Of a DNA stretch of 64,000 bases, positions 62,686 to 64,000 are shown piece after piece. The position numbers and the translations under genes were made by a program. This DNA is from UBA2233 sp002347965 [NCBI: Nitrospirae bacterium UBA2233] (GTDB lineage: Bacteria; UBA2233): positions 1 through 64,000 of the forward strand of contig DDYN01000032.1 in assembly GCA_002347965.1 (NCBI GenBank), read 5' to 3'. The notes beneath the pieces are model-generated. The model worked only from the letters and a program-made list of their open reading frames with translations, made no database searches and had not been told where the DNA came from. How positions within the stretch are numbered: position 1 is the stretch's first letter; each line of letters opens with the position of its first letter.

Positions 62686-63551
62686 TCGTCCCGTTCGTCA
62701 AGATGCACGGTGCGGGGAATGACTTCGTCGTCATCGATGTGGTTCGCGACGAATCGTTCAGGGTGCTCGACTGGGGTCGGCTCTCCCGTACGCTGCTCGA
62801 TCGACGATTCGGGATCGGAGGCGATCAGCTGCTTGTCCTCGAGCCGCCCGACCTCAAAGACGCAGCCGTAAAGATGCGGATCTTCAACCCGGACGGCTCA
62901 GAGGTAGAGATGTGCGGCAACGGCATCCGCTGTGCGGCGCTTTACTGTAAGCGGTTTCTCGGCGTTCAAGTAGAGCGGTTCGGCGTGGAGACGCTCTCTG
63001 GCGTCGTCGTTACCGGCATCGAAGGGGATGAGGTTGCTGTCGACATGGGGCTGCCAATCCTGGAGGCCGAGCGTGTCCCAACAACCGCAAAAGGGCGTGT
63101 GGCAGGGATGCCTCTAGAGGTCGCAGGTCGGCAGTTTCTCATCCATGCCGTTTCTATGGGGAATCCCCACTGCGTCGTCGAGGTTACGGACGATGAAGGG
63201 CTTATGATGGCAGAGACTTTTGGCCCGAAGATCGAAAGACACCCCTTTTTTCCGAATCGAACGAACGTGGAGTTCGTCCGGGTTTTACGCCCAGACCTGG
63301 CGAAAGTGCGCGTCTGGGAGCGTGGAGCCGGGCTTACGCTCGCGTGCGGGTCCGGTGCGTGTGCCGTGGCCGTCGCGCTTCGGCTTGCCGGAAGGCTCGC
63401 TCCAGAGGTGGCGCTCGAGCTGCCCGGCGGCACGCTGTTTGTCCGCTATCAAGGGCTTGGGGAGCACGTGTTCCTCAAGGGTCCGGCGGTGTTCGTGTTC
63501 GAGGGTAGGTACCCCTTAACCCTTAGCGCAGGAGAAGAGAGAGATGTTTGA
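62682..63551 (+). CDS. dapF: Diaminopimelate epimerase
   Basis: 289 residues. It interconverts LL- and meso-diaminopimelate for lysine and peptidoglycan. VKMHGAGNDFVVID opens the protein. The two catalytic cysteines are in NPDGSEVEMCGNGIRCAA and GLTLACGSGACAVAVALRL. MGNPHCVVEV and ERHPFFPNRTNVEFV are also conserved. Overlaps lysA as ATGA and the dapA start by eight bases. Confidence 0.97.
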   Translation: MIVPFVKMHGAGNDFVVIDVVRDESFRVLDWGRLSRTLLDRRFGIGGDQLLVLEPPDLKDAAVKMRIFNPDGSEVEMCGNGIRCAALYCKRFLGVQVERFGVETLSGVVVTGIEGDEVAVDMGLPILEAERVPTTAKGRVAGMPLEVAGRQFLIHAVSMGNPHCVVEVTDDEGLMMAETFGPKIERHPFFPNRTNVEFVRVLRPDLAKVRVWERGAGLTLACGSGACAVAVALRLAGRLAPEVALELPGGTLFVRYQGLGEHVFLKGPAVFVFEGRYPLTLSAGEERDV

Positions 63552-64000
63552 AGGAACGATGGTGGCCCTCGTTACCCCCTTTCGCAACGGAAGCCTCGAC
63601 ATCGGGCGTTTGAGGGCCTTGACGGCCAAGATGGTCGATGCCGGAGTAGACACGATCGTCCCAACGGGAACGACTGGAGAGTCGGCCACGCTAAACCACG
63701 AAGAGCACTTAACGGTCATACGCCACGTAATCGAAGAAGCGAAAGGCAAGGCCAAGGTGCTCGCCGGCACGGGCTCTAATGCCACCCACGAGGCAATTGC
63801 GCTGACCCGCGCGGCCAAGGAGGCGGGCGCCGATGGGGCGCTTTTGATCTCGCCGTACTACAACAAGCCCACGCAAGAGGGCCTTTACCAGCACTTCGCC
63901 CTAGTGGCCAAAGAGGTGTCGCTCCCGATCGTGCTGTACAACATCCCGGGCAGGACGGCCGTCAAGATCGAAACGGAGACGCTTGCCAGGTTATCGAAAA
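63544..64000 (+). CDS. dapA: 4-hydroxy-tetrahydrodipicolinate synthase, N-terminal part (runs off the right edge)
   Basis: 152 codons are visible from ATG 63544. The protein begins MFEGTMVALVTPFRNGSLDI, then TIVPTGTTGESATLNHEEH (the pyruvate carboxylate-binding T-T-G-E), VLAGTGSNATHEAI, GALLISPYYNKPTQEGLYQHF and LPIVLYNIPGRTAV (in parts). These are the class I aldolase barrel motifs of DapA; the Schiff-base Lys lies beyond the window. It condenses pyruvate with aspartate semialdehyde, the first step committed to lysine. GGAG lies upstream, and the start overlaps dapF by eight bases. Confidence 0.95.
   Translation, partial: MFEGTMVALVTPFRNGSLDIGRLRALTAKMVDAGVDTIVPTGTTGESATLNHEEHLTVIRHVIEEAKGKAKVLAGTGSNATHEAIALTRAAKEAGADGALLISPYYNKPTQEGLYQHFALVAKEVSLPIVLYNIPGRTAVKIETETLARLSK

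Overview
This window looks like chromosomal DNA from a Gram-negative, mid-GC bacterium of deltaproteobacterial type (Desulfobacterota, Myxococcota or a related uncultured lineage). An outer membrane is implied by a TamA/TamB pair, apolipoprotein N-acyltransferase and several lipoprotein signals. The lineage guess rests on gene order: phoH-pgpH-ybeY-corC-lnt, and topA-sppA-trmFO-xerC-hslV-hslU-argBDFGH-lysA-dapF-dapA. It is an inference, not proven. Genes are packed tightly: many stops and starts overlap by 1-14 bases, several convergent pairs overlap tail to tail, and GTG or TTG starts are common. No insertion sequence, phage gene or CRISPR array was seen.

Layout. 1-6.85 kb (minus strand) is metabolic: the start of a DMT-type transporter running off the left edge, a glutaryl-CoA-type dehydrogenase preceded by a 38-residue ferritin-tail-like peptide, a DUF255 thioredoxin-fold protein with a sulfite-oxidase-like molybdoprotein, a decayed acyltransferase, and an operon of inositol-phosphatase family, HAD and DUF779 genes. 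6.9-14.7 kb (plus) holds a PaaK/CapK-like adenylating enzyme and gltB-gltD, with tRNA-Leu on the other strand. 14.7-21.8 kb (plus) is a cell-envelope block: TamA-like, TamB and MscS. 21.7-28.2 kb (minus) reads tRNA-His, phoH, pgpH, ybeY, corC, lnt.

28.3-45.0 kb is the accessory region and the most interesting part. On the plus strand a small Nfu-type Fe-S scaffold is followed by a circularly permuted ATP-grasp enzyme, a short alpha-E protein, a transglutaminase and two M14 (aspartoacylase/AstE-like) deacylases; the second deacylase has lost zinc and catalytic residues. A complete oligopeptide ABC importer follows on the minus strand, with a permease and an ATPase fused in one protein. Divergent from it run two tandem secreted C45-type Ntn hydrolases, two GNAT acetyltransferases, a protein joining a SPASM-like cysteine cluster to a third GNAT without a radical-SAM core, and an orphan FliS-like protein. 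Together these suggest a system that builds, trims, acylates and takes up small peptides or amides. That link is inference from neighbourhood only.

45.0-64.0 kb begins with a metallo-beta-lactamase-fold hydrolase (minus). It then runs as one plus-strand directon: topoisomerase I, SppA, TrmFO, XerC-like recombinase, HslV/HslU protease, arginine synthesis from acetylglutamate kinase to argininosuccinate lyase, an LptM-like lipoprotein with fibronectin-III-like modules, then lysA, dapF and the start of dapA.

Start-codon choices here use Shine-Dalgarno sites, promoters and overlaps. phoH appears to start at ATT behind an ideal AGGAGG site, because no canonical codon precedes its conserved N-terminus.
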